From positions 1 through 34,340 of the forward strand of contig CACZCK010000026.1 of NCBI GenBank assembly GCA_902779675.1: a stretch of 34,340 nt of DNA, in the 5' to 3' direction. Numbering within the stretch: position 1 is the first letter of the stretch; each line of letters opens with the position of its first letter. Source of the stretch: an uncultured Coriobacteriaceae bacterium. GTDB taxonomy: Bacteria; Actinomycetota; Coriobacteriia; Coriobacteriales; Atopobiaceae. Positions 1 to 7,555 of this stretch are shown here, piece by piece. The translations under genes and the position numbers were made by a program. The notes under the pieces were generated by a model. The model searched no databases. It worked only from the letters and a program-made list of their open reading frames with translations, and had not been told where the DNA came from.

Positions 1-717
1 TTCGGCGGCATCCTGCTCGTGGCGGCCCTTGCCGCCGTCGCGTGGACAGCGGCCTACGGCTTTACGCTGGAAAAGGTCGCCTACAAGCCCCTGCGCGAGG
101 CGCCGTCTCTGGCCGTGCTCATCACCGCAATCGGCGTGAGCTACTTCTTGCAGAACTCCGCCCTGCTCATCTGGGGCGCTGATCCCAAGGCATTCCCCTC
201 GGTGGCTAACTTCCCCTCGCTCAAGCTGCTCAACGGCCAGCTTACCATCAACGCCATCACCATCGTGACGGTGCTGACGGCGACGGTGGTCATGGTGGGC
301 CTCACGTTCTTCACGCAGCGCACCAAGATGGGCAAGGCCATGCGCGCCTGCTCTGAGGATAAGGGCGCGGCCCAGCTCATGGGCATCAACGTCGACACCA
401 CCATCTCCATGGTCTTTGCCATCGGCTCGGGCCTGGCCGCCATCGCCGGCGTGCTTTTGTGCTCTGCCTATCCCACGCTGATGCCCACGACGGGCTCCAT
501 GCCTGGTATCAAGGCCTTTACCGCGGCTGTCTTCGGCGGCATCGGCTCCATCCCCGGCGCCGCGCTCGGCGGCATCCTGCTGGGCGTCATCGAGATCATG
601 GCCAAGACCTACATCTCCACCCAGCTCTCCGATGCCATCGTCTTTGGCGTGCTCATCGTGGTGCTGCTCATCCGTCCCGCCGGCCTGCTCGGCAAAGAGA
701 TTCGCGAGAAGGTGTAG
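1..717 (+). CDS. livH: Branched-chain amino acid ABC transporter permease LivH (5' end cut by window)
   Basis: This is one of the two membrane permeases of a LivFGHMK-type importer for leucine, isoleucine and valine. The reading frame is open from base 1, so the true start lies outside the window. The visible 238 codons are strongly hydrophobic. They contain the conserved permease stretch with KMGKAMRACSEDKGAAQLMGI, followed by late membrane spans including FGGIGSIPGAALGGILLGVIE, both typical of the BPD_transp_2 family. LivM begins three bases after the stop, and LivG and LivF follow. The substrate-binding protein LivK is not visible and is probably upstream. Substrate preference within hydrophobic amino acids cannot be read from the sequence. 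Confidence 0.93.
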   Translation, partial: FGGILLVAALAAVAWTAAYGFTLEKVAYKPLREAPSLAVLITAIGVSYFLQNSALLIWGADPKAFPSVANFPSLKLLNGQLTINAITIVTVLTATVVMVGLTFFTQRTKMGKAMRACSEDKGAAQLMGINVDTTISMVFAIGSGLAAIAGVLLCSAYPTLMPTTGSMPGIKAFTAAVFGGIGSIPGAALGGILLGVIEIMAKTYISTQLSDAIVFGVLIVVLLIRPAGLLGKEIREKV

Positions 718-720
718 GCC

Positions 721-1805
<1,085 letters not shown>

Positions 1806-1806
<1 letters not shown>

Positions 1807-2768
1807 TGACTCGCGAAGAGGGTACCTACAAGGTCCAGAGCGAGCGTGCCGCCAAGGCGCAAGCGCACAACGAGGGCACCTACAAGGCGCAGGCAGACCG
1901 CGCCGCCGGAAAGCCGGCGCAGGAGGCAAAGCCTGGTCGTCAGCGTACCAAGATGGTGGCCCCGCCCAACGACTACCTCGTGCCCGAGCGCGACGCGCTG
2001 CTCACGCCGGTGCTCGAGTGCCGTCACCTGGGAATCGACTTCGGTGGCCTGAAGGCCGTCGAGGACCTCAACCTCATGGTGGGCAAGACCGAGATCGCCG
2101 GTCTGATTGGCCCCAACGGTGCCGGCAAGACCACCGTGTTCAACCTGCTCACCAAGGTCTACCAGCCTACGCGCGGCACCATCCTGCTCGATGGCGTAGA
2201 TACGGCTGGCATGGACACCGCCCGCGTCAGCCGCGAGGGCATCGCCCGCACCTTCCAGAACATTCGCCTCTTTGACAGCCTCACGGTCGAGGATAACGTC
2301 AAGATCGGCCTGCACAATCAGGTTGAGTGCGGCATGTGGAGCGGCATCTTCCGTGCGCCGCGCTACTGGCTCTCCGAGCAGGAGTTCCACAAGCGCGCTC
2401 TCGAGCTGCTCGACGTGTTCAACATGGCCGACAACGCCGATGACATCGCGGGTTCGCTGCCCTATGGCGCCCAGCGCAGGCTCGAGATCGTCCGCGCGCT
2501 GGCCACCAATCCCAAGCTGCTCCTGCTCGACGAGCCTGCCGCCGGCATGAACCCGGTGGAGACAGAGGAGCTCATGGACAACATCGTCAAGATCCGCGAC
2601 CAGTTCCAGATCGCGGTGTTGCTCATCGAGCACGACATGGATCTGGTCATGGGCATCTGCGAGGGCATCGTGGTTCTCAACTTCGGCAAGGTCATTGCCA
2701 AGGGCACGCCCGAGGAGATTCAGGCCAACCCGCAGGTTGTCGAGGCCTACCTCGGCAAGCAGGAATAG
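1806..2768 (+). CDS. livG: Branched-chain amino acid ABC transporter ATPase LivG with repeat-containing N-terminal extension
   Basis: This is one of two ATPases that power the Liv importer, 320 aa from the ATG at 1806. A GTG three bases earlier is also possible, but GGAGGTGA at about 1792-1799 is better spaced for the ATG. Walker A is GPNGAGKTT near residues 102-110, followed by the LivG-typical TFQNIRLF, an atypical signature LPYGAQRR, Walker B LLLLDEPAAGMNP and switch His in LLIEHDMD. LivG proteins are normally about 255 aa. The extra ~65 residues at the N-terminus are hydrophilic and contain a duplicated unit, EGTYKxQxxRAA, near residues 5-16 and 23-34. The ATPase assignment is firm; the role of the extension is unknown. 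Confidence 0.93.
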
Positions 2769-2780
2769 GGGTGAGCTGAC

Positions 2781-3488
2781 ATGGCAATGCTTACGGTCAA
2801 GGACCTCAACGTCTTCTACGGTTCGATTCACGCGGTCAAGGGCGTCTCGTTCGAGGTCGAGGAGGGCGAGATCGTCACCCTCATCGGTGCCAACGGCGCT
2901 GGCAAGTCCACCACGCTCAACACGGTTGCCGGGCTCCTCAAGCCTCGTACGGGTACCATCGAGTTTGAGGGGGAGAGCCTGGTGGGCGTTCCCGCGCACA
3001 AGATGGTCACCAAGGGAATCGCGCTGTGCCCCGAGGGCCGACGCATCTTCCAGGACCTTACGGTGCACGAGAACCTCGATATGGGCGCCTTCACGCGCAG
3101 CGACGACGAGGCTGCCGAGATGCGCGAGGTGGTCTACGAGCGCTTCCCACGCCTCAAGGAGCGCCGCACGCAGCGTGCGGGCACGCTTTCGGGTGGCGAG
3201 CAGCAGATGCTGGCCATGGGCCGCGCTCTCATGAGCAAGCCCAAGGTGATGATGCTCGACGAGCCCTCCATGGGCCTGGCACCCATTCTGGTGCAGGAGA
3301 TCTTCGACATCATCAAGGTGTTCAACGAGATGGGCACTACGGTGCTGCTGGTGGAGCAGAACGCCAGCATGGCGCTGTCGGTTGCCGACCGAGGCTACGT
3401 GCTGGAGACCGGCCGCGTGGTCAAGACCGGCAAGGGCTCCGAGCTGCTCGTGGACGACGACGTGCGCAAGGCGTACCTCGGCGGCTAA
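2781..3488 (+). CDS. livF: Branched-chain amino acid ABC transporter ATPase LivF
   Basis: This is the second ATPase of the Liv importer, 235 aa, the standard LivF length. Walker A LIGANGAGKST is near residues 37-47, the signature LSGGEQQMLAMGRAL follows at mid-protein, Walker B is VMMLDEPSMGLAP, and the switch region is VLLVEQNA. The ATG has GGGGTGA about six bases upstream and lies 12 bases after the livG stop. It is the last gene of the operon: a strong hairpin terminator starts about 20 bases after the stop. Confidence 0.95.
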   Translation: MAMLTVKDLNVFYGSIHAVKGVSFEVEEGEIVTLIGANGAGKSTTLNTVAGLLKPRTGTIEFEGESLVGVPAHKMVTKGIALCPEGRRIFQDLTVHENLDMGAFTRSDDEAAEMREVVYERFPRLKERRTQRAGTLSGGEQQMLAMGRALMSKPKVMMLDEPSMGLAPILVQEIFDIIKVFNEMGTTVLLVEQNASMALSVADRGYVLETGRVVKTGKGSELLVDDDVRKAYLGG

Positions 3489-3508
3489 ATAAGATGCAAG
3501 AAGCTGGG

Positions 3509-3545
3509 AGGCCCGCCCCGTCGCAGAGACGAGGCGGGCCTCTTG
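3509..3545 (+). terminator. Rho-independent terminator of the liv operon
   Basis: AGGCCCGCC (3509-3517) pairs with GGCGGGCCT (3533-3541). An inner CGTC/GACG pair narrows the loop, and TCTTGTTT follows. It sits just after livF and faces the end of the convergent MerR gene. Confidence 0.85.
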
Positions 3546-3607
3546 TTTCACGTGCTGACGTGCTCGCTTGGCAGCCATGTGCGAGCGTCGTAGAAAGGCT
3601 CTCAGGG

Positions 3608-4375
3608 CTACAGGAGGGCCTTCAGGGCGTCGTGCAGGAACTGGGTGGCACCCGCACCGCAGGCGCTGTCGTAGTAGGTTACAAAGCGCTCGTCGGCCAG
3701 GTAGCCGTCCGCCAGGTTGCGGTGCGCCTCCGCGCTGTAGGCGCCTGTGCCCCAGTGCAAGCCAATCCAGCGGGCATGGGCAGCCACCAGCTGCTGGGCC
3801 TCGGGCCCCTCCACGTCCCCGCTTGCCATGGCTGCTGCGAGCAACTCCTTGATGCGCTCTTCGAGTGCGTCCATGTTGTTCCACGTCTCCTCGTCCATGG
3901 CGAGCAGCGCCGCGTTGGCTGCGTCTACTGCTTCGTCGCCGTGGCGCCTGCGCGCTTCGGCGCCGTAGGTCCTCTCGTTGCGCTCGATGGCCTCCCGCTT
4001 GAGTCCCTCGAAGCGCTGCTTGTCGCTCATGCGTTCTCCTCTCTTCAGGGCGTCTATGGTGCGCCTCACGTTGTGTATGGTCGCCTCGAGCTGCTCGCGC
4101 TGGCAAAGCAGCCGCTGCAGCTGGTCGTCGAGCACCGATGCCTCATTGGAGTCGGGACGATCTATCAGCTCGCCAATCTGCGAGAGCTCGAGTCCGCAAG
4201 CACGATAGAGCAGGATCTGCTGTAGCCGCCGCACGTCGCGTTCCGAATAGGTGCGGTAGCCGTTTTGCGCGCGCCTGGGCACCAGCAGCCCAATGGCGTC
4301 GTAGTGGTGCAGCGTACGTACGCTGACCCCAGACAGTTCTGCCAGCTGCCGCACGCTGTAGTTCCTTTCTGTCAT
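3608..4375 (-). CDS. MerR-family transcriptional regulator with TipAS effector domain
   Basis: This is a DNA-binding activator/repressor of 255 aa. The N-terminal MerR winged helix begins YSVRQLAELSGVSVRTLHHYD and continues through the IGLLVPRRAQNGYRTYSERD wing, about residues 5-50. A coiled-coil linker follows to about residue 110. The C-terminal TipAS/antibiotic-recognition domain (about 120-250) is recognised by RHGDEAVDAANA, HARWIGLHWG and LADGYLADERFVTYYD. An in-frame upstream start would add 25 residues, but the ATG at 4375 has a near-perfect GGAGGTGA six bases upstream and starts right at the domain. TipAS proteins bind thiopeptides or other hydrophobic ligands; the ligand here is unknown. 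A 19-bp-spacer promoter upstream suggests autoregulation. Confidence 0.9.
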   Translation of the reverse strand: MTERNYSVRQLAELSGVSVRTLHHYDAIGLLVPRRAQNGYRTYSERDVRRLQQILLYRACGLELSQIGELIDRPDSNEASVLDDQLQRLLCQREQLEATIHNVRRTIDALKRGERMSDKQRFEGLKREAIERNERTYGAEARRRHGDEAVDAANAALLAMDEETWNNMDALEERIKELLAAAMASGDVEGPEAQQLVAAHARWIGLHWGTGAYSAEAHRNLADGYLADERFVTYYDSACGAGATQFLHDALKALL

Positions 4376-4394
4376 GTGGCTCACCTCCGCCTCT

Positions 4395-4425
4395 AGTGTG
4401 AACCATGACGTAACGTAAGTGTCAA
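4395..4425 (-). promoter_or_regulatory. MerR-type promoter (19-bp spacer) of the MerR/TipAS gene
   Basis: On the minus strand a perfect -35 TTGACA (4420-4425) is separated by exactly 19 bp from a -10-like CACACT (4395-4400). An elongated 19-bp spacer is the hallmark of promoters that MerR proteins activate by DNA distortion. The spacer holds a partial dyad, TGAC (4406-4409) with GTCA (4421-4424), centred near 4415. The -10 matches the consensus only moderately. The inferred start point is about 14 bases before the ATG, so the leader is very short. Confidence 0.6.
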
Positions 4426-4496
4426 GCGAGACGGGCAAAAGACTTCGCATTGCGCCATACTATGACGGTCAGGCGACGCGTCGGATGGGAGAGGAC

Positions 4497-4748
4497 ATGG
4501 CACCAAGGAGCAAGCTGATTAAGGACACCACGCGCGAGGAGCGCATTGCGATCGTGCAGCGCGCGCTCTCGTGGGGAGACGATTGCGACAGCGTGTCGGG
4601 TTCCTCGCGTGGCGTCGATGCCATGTACCAGCCCTACATCGACGGGGAGATGGAACTCGCCGAGTGCAACATGCGCGGATCGGCGACGACCTACGTGAAG
4701 AGCGACCGCGACCGCCCGAGCACTGGTGCCTCGTGCGTCATGGGCTAG
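4497..4748 (+). CDS. Small conserved-looking protein of unknown function (83 aa)
   Basis: I do not recognise this protein. It is a soluble, charged 83-residue product with no membrane segment. It starts MAPRSKLIKDTTREERIAIV, has an acidic centre (SWGDDCDS, DGEMELAEC) and three cysteines, and ends TGASCVMG. The ATG at 4497 has GGGAGAGG just upstream; an earlier in-frame ATG at 4485 would remove that ribosome site. It is divergent from the MerR/TipAS gene and followed after 16 bases by another 83-residue gene, so the two probably form an operon that the regulator could control. Function is not assignable. Confidence 0.7.
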   Translation: MAPRSKLIKDTTREERIAIVQRALSWGDDCDSVSGSSRGVDAMYQPYIDGEMELAECNMRGSATTYVKSDRDRPSTGASCVMG

Positions 4749-4764
4749 TAGGGGAGGACGAGCC

Positions 4765-5016
4765 ATGGCACAGGAAAACGACGAGCTCGCCCAGGAGCTC
4801 AAGGGACTGCTCGGACAGACAGGCCTGAAGTCGGCGCTCGATGACGAGCCGCAGGATGACGCGCCCGACAACCCGCTGGAGACGGACTTCTTCAAGGCGA
4901 TGAATGCGTTTCGAGCGGCTCGCACGAGCGGTGACCGTGAGGCCATGGAGGCTGCCGAGCGGCATCTGCAGGAGGTCGTGCGCGGCGAGCTGACCGGGGA
5001 AGCCTGCACGGAGTAA
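4765..5016 (+). CDS. Small acidic protein of unknown function (83 aa)
   Basis: This is a small hydrophilic protein, rich in acidic residues (EELAQ-type start, DDEPQDDAPD in the middle), with a predicted helical second half (ETDFFKAMNAFRAARTSGDREA then AAERHLQEVV). The ATG at 4765 has a strong GGGGAGGA seven bases upstream. It follows the previous small gene by 16 bases and is closed by a terminator at 5112. No known domain is recognised. The helical part hints at a protein-protein interaction role, which is speculation. Confidence 0.7.
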   Translation: MAQENDELAQELKGLLGQTGLKSALDDEPQDDAPDNPLETDFFKAMNAFRAARTSGDREAMEAAERHLQEVVRGELTGEACTE

Positions 5017-5111
5017 GCCCGAGTATGGGCGCTCTGCAGGTGTGGAGCCTAGCTTGTAATCCACTTACAGCCCATCCCTCAGCGAAGCGAGGGGACTCAT
5101 CCGACACAAAG

Positions 5112-5151
5112 AAGGCGGGTGACTCGTCAGCCACCCGCCTTGTTGTTCTTT
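5112..5151 (+). terminator. Terminator of the small-gene pair
   Basis: AAGGCGGGTG (5112-5121) pairs perfectly with CACCCGCCTT (5132-5141) around a 10-base loop, followed by GTTGTTCTTTCT. It lies about 100 bases after the second 83-aa gene. Confidence 0.85.
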
Positions 5152-5390
5152 CTCTGCCGCTCACGCGGCTCGTTCTCAGCCCTTTGGAATCATCCCCCTG
5201 AGGTCAGCCGCCTTCTTGGGAAGTGCGACTCGCGGGCTATACGGGTACTACCTCGCATGCACTACCAGGCACCCACTACTATGTCTGGTGGCATGATGTG
5301 AACTCTACGCGGGGCATCGGACCTGCCGTCTGTCGATTTCTGTCTGACTTTGCGATGCCTGTATCGCTTACGAAGCCCTTTTAAGCGGCT
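5152..5390. other. Intergenic stretch with no recognisable gene
   Basis: About 240 bases with no ORF that has a credible ribosome site, no tRNA-like fold I could identify and no repeat. Short open frames here look like chance. It lies downstream of the minus-strand micro-ORF at 5391-5459 and could hold its untranslated 3' RNA. Confidence 0.4.
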
Positions 5391-5459
5391 CTAGACGAAG
5401 ATGGGGCGCGCAATGCCATCCGCGAAGTCCCTGTGAATCTCTTCGCTGTACATCGGCAT
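5391..5459 (-). CDS. Candidate 22-aa micro-ORF
   Basis: A 23-codon frame, start ATG at 5459, begins MPMYSEEIHRDF and ends ARPIFV before TAG. It has a strong ribosome site (AAGGGGGTG) only a few bases upstream. A second in-frame ATG two codons later is also possible. Upstream lie a hairpin, a -10 element (TATAGT) and a large operator-like inverted repeat, so the whole set looks like a regulated expression unit. The peptide is not hydrophobic, unlike type I toxins. It might instead be the surviving 5' end of a lost gene, or a leader peptide. I do not recognise it. Confidence 0.35.
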   Translation of the reverse strand: MPMYSEEIHRDFADGIARPIFV

Positions 5460-5473
5460 CACCCCCTTGCTCG

Positions 5474-5492
5474 GCCACCTCGTTGTGGTGGC
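5474..5492 (-). promoter_or_regulatory. Leader hairpin ahead of the micro-ORF
   Basis: GCCACC (minus strand, 5487-5492) pairs with GGTGGC (5474-5479) across a 7-base loop. It lies in the presumed leader, a few bases before the GGGGGTG ribosome site of the micro-ORF. Confidence 0.4.
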
Positions 5493-5508
5493 TTCTTTTG
5501 ATGGCCTT

Positions 5509-5560
5509 ACTATAGCCGACTTTGACCAAATGTATACGAAAACCTATACATTTGACCAAA
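5509..5560 (-). promoter_or_regulatory. Large operator-like inverted repeat overlapping a promoter
   Basis: TTTGACCAAATGTATA (5521-5536) is mirrored by TATACATTTGACCAAA (5545-5560) around an 8-base spacer. The arms match at 14 of 16 positions. Each arm itself contains TTTGACCAAA, a near-palindrome, so the site could hold two dimers. On the minus strand a -10 TATAGT (5509-5514) lies 16 bp from TATACA (5531-5536), so a bound repressor would cover the -35. The cognate regulator is not identifiable. The ald terminator lies just to the right, so the promoter would fire leftward, away from ald. Confidence 0.6.
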
Positions 5561-5599
5561 TCGACCGCTCGCGCCCGTCAGTGTACCGCTCACGGCAAC

Positions 5600-5630
5600 A
5601 AAACGGGCGGCCCCATACCTGGGACCGCCC
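5600..5630 (-). terminator. Terminator of ald
   Basis: On the minus strand GGGCGG (5625-5630) pairs with CCGCCC (5605-5610). The inner CCC/GGG pair follows one mismatch, and the loop is 6 bases. It is followed by GTTTTGTTG. It starts about 30 bases after the ald stop. Confidence 0.85.
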
Positions 5631-5660
5631 GAAAGGGGTGCGCAAGAGGCGTCTGATGCC

Positions 5661-6776
5661 CTAGACCAGCGTCATGATGTCGACGTAGTCGTAGTCGGCG
5701 TAGCTGTCGGCGAGGTTCTTGCAGCAGATCTTGCCGTCGTAGCAGTTGACGCCCGAGGCGATGACGTCGCTCTCGGCCACGGCCTTCTCGAGGCCCTTGT
5801 TGGCGATCTCGAGACCGTAGCGCATCGTGGCGTTGGTGAGGGCGATGGTGGAGGTGCGGGCCACGGCGCCGGGCATGTTGCCCACGCAGTAGTGCACCAC
5901 GCCGTCCTGGACGAAGATTGGGTCGTCGTGGTTGGTGACGTGCGAGGCCTCGCCGCAGCCACCCTGGTCGATGGCCACATCCACGAACACCGCGCCTGGC
6001 TTCATCTCGGGGAGATAGGCGGCCTTGAAGAGCTTGGGGGTGGAGCCGCCGGGGATCAGCACGGCGCCAATCACCAGGTCGGCGTCCCTCACGGCGCGTT
6101 CGATGTTGGCGTCGTTGGAGACCAGCGTCTGGATGCGGGCGCCAAACAGGTCGTCGAGCTGCTCGAGACGGCGGAGGTTGATGTCGAGCACGGTGACGTT
6201 GGCTCCCATACCCACGGCGATCTTGGCCGCGTTGGCGCCTACGGTGCCGCCGCCCAGAATGACCACGTGAGCCTTGGGGGTGCCCGGAACGCCTGCGAGC
6301 AGCACACCACGGCCGCCATAGGTCTTCTCCAGGTACTTGGCGCCTTCCTGCACGGCCAGGCGGCCGGCAATCTGGCTCATGGGAGCCAGTAGCGGCAGGC
6401 TGCCGTCGGTCTCCTGGAGGGTCTCGTAGGCCACGGCCTTGACCTTGCCGTCAAGCAGGGCGTCCATCTGCTGCTGGTCGGCGGCGAGGTGCAGGTAGGT
6501 GTACAGAATCAGGCCGTCGCGGAACAGCGGGTACTCGCAGGGCAGCGGCTCCTTGACCTTGACCATCATGTCGACCAGCTGCCAGATCTCCTTGGGATCC
6601 TCGAGCAGACTGGCACCGGCAGTTACGTACTCCTCGTCGGTGAAGCCCGAGCCCAGACCGGCGCCCATCTCGACGTAAACGTGATGGCCGGCGGCCACGT
6701 AGCTCTTCACGTTGTCGGGGGTGAGGCCCACGCGGAACTCGTTGTTCTTGATCTCCTTGACGCAACCGATCTTCAT
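5661..6776 (-). CDS. ald: Alanine dehydrogenase
   Basis: This enzyme catalyses NAD-dependent, reversible oxidative deamination of L-alanine to pyruvate and ammonia in the cytoplasm. It is 371 aa, the standard Ald length. The N-terminal catalytic half starts MKIGCVKEIKNNEFRVGLTP. It has the substrate-binding lysine in VKVKEPL (about residue 74) and the catalytic His in YLHLAADQQQ (about 96). The Rossmann motif is VVILGGGTVGANAA near 172-185, and the catalytic Asp lies in VDVAIDQGG. AGG AG sits six bases before the ATG. It is monocistronic, with its own promoter (6805-6833) and terminator, and would feed alanine into pyruvate or make alanine when ammonia is abundant. Confidence 0.96.
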   Translation of the reverse strand: MKIGCVKEIKNNEFRVGLTPDNVKSYVAAGHHVYVEMGAGLGSGFTDEEYVTAGASLLEDPKEIWQLVDMMVKVKEPLPCEYPLFRDGLILYTYLHLAADQQQMDALLDGKVKAVAYETLQETDGSLPLLAPMSQIAGRLAVQEGAKYLEKTYGGRGVLLAGVPGTPKAHVVILGGGTVGANAAKIAVGMGANVTVLDINLRRLEQLDDLFGARIQTLVSNDANIERAVRDADLVIGAVLIPGGSTPKLFKAAYLPEMKPGAVFVDVAIDQGGCGEASHVTNHDDPIFVQDGVVHYCVGNMPGAVARTSTIALTNATMRYGLEIANKGLEKAVAESDVIASGVNCYDGKICCKNLADSYADYDYVDIMTLV

Positions 6777-6804
6777 AGGTGCTCCTGTCTACGTGACTCG
6801 GGTC

Positions 6805-6833
6805 AGATAAACCTATGACATGTTAGCTGCCAG
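6805..6833 (-). promoter_or_regulatory. Promoter of ald
   Basis: On the minus strand CTGGCA (6828-6833) and TTATCT (6805-6810) are separated by 17 bp. This places the transcription start about 20-25 bases upstream of the ald ATG. Both boxes match the sigma-70 consensus at four or more positions. Confidence 0.6.
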
Positions 6834-6891
6834 CTGTTTCGGCTGTGTGTCGGCTAGCTTGCTCTTCTGATGGCACGCAGGCAGACAAAGG

Positions 6892-6969
6892 CGCCGCCCC
6901 GCCGCTCCCAGTGTGGTCCGTAGCTGCACTCTTTGCAGCGAGGACGTTTGAGGAGCAACGGGGGCGGCG
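6892..6969. repeat. Nested palindrome: four stacked inverted repeats in 78 bases
   Basis: The outermost arms are CGCCGCCCC (6892-6900) and GGGGCGGCG (6961-6969). Inside them are GCTCC (6904-6908) with GGAGC (6952-6956), then GTCC (6916-6919) with GGAC (6942-6945), then GCTGCA (6923-6928) with TGCAGC (6934-6939) around a CTCTT loop. All pairs are nested in order, so the RNA of either strand could fold into one long interrupted rod. On the minus strand it follows the small gene at 6997-7386 and is trailed by CCTTTGTCTG, so it may act as an elaborate terminator. A structured RNA or a REP-like element is also possible. Confidence 0.55.
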
Positions 6970-6996
6970 TCTCACGTTCTCGTTAGTATGTGCGGC

Positions 6997-7386
6997 CTAC
7001 AGGCGCTCGGAGCGCTCGACGAACACGTTGGCGTAGTTGTCGTCGGAGATGTAGGGAGCGGGCTCGCCCTCCCAGATCACGGCACCGTCGACGACGAGCT
7101 TCTCGAGGCCGTCGACCATGGAGCATACGACCGGAATCGACGGGCGCGAGCCGTGCGGGTAGTCGGAGGTGAAGGTGGCCGAGCAGATGCGACGGATGGT
7201 GGGTTGCTCGTGGGCGTTGGTGTGGATGATGGGCACCAGGTCGATGCCGGTCTGGAAGCGGCCCTCGTGCTCCTCGTCCTCCTCGACGAAGGTCATGAGC
7301 TGAGCGTGGGCGTACTCCTGATGGGGATCGTAGATGGTGTCGAACGAGTCGACGAGGCCGTCGTTGTAGATGAGCAGGACGCGCAT
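6997..7386 (-). CDS. Hypothetical protein (129 aa)
   Basis: I do not recognise a domain. The protein is soluble, starts MRVLLIYNDGLVDSFDTIYD and is acidic in its first third (TFVEEDEEHEG). It has an ordered-looking C-terminal half (CSMVDGLEKLVVDGAVIWEG) and ends ERSERL. GAAAGGGAG lies about five bases upstream of the ATG. A longer open frame continues upstream but belongs to the shadow of the exonuclease gene, and the ribosome site argues for this start. It lies 170 bases downstream of the exonuclease, possibly in its own unit. Confidence 0.72.
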   Translation of the reverse strand: MRVLLIYNDGLVDSFDTIYDPHQEYAHAQLMTFVEEDEEHEGRFQTGIDLVPIIHTNAHEQPTIRRICSATFTSDYPHGSRPSIPVVCSMVDGLEKLVVDGAVIWEGEPAPYISDDNYANVFVERSERL

Positions 7387-7555
7387 GGTGACTCCCTTTC
7401 GTGCTGATGCGGGTGGGCCGACGTTGCTGACCCACGAAGCCATGTCGACGGCTTCGCTTCCAATTGTGTGCGCCGTGGAGCATTTGGTCGACGGTGTTTC
7501 GGTGAATAGCGCATAGCGTGTGTGCTGCGCTGTGCCGTCGACGCTGACGGCTGTG

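Noticed and set aside
5368..5559. A 63-codon minus-strand frame through the operator region
   Set aside because: Starts within the palindrome and has no ribosome site; the 22-codon frame at 5391-5459 in another frame has a much better one.
5521..5560. Chromosome dimer resolution (dif) site
   Set aside because: It has a TGTATA core-like piece, but the arms do not match XerC/XerD sites and the spacer is 8 rather than 6 bases.
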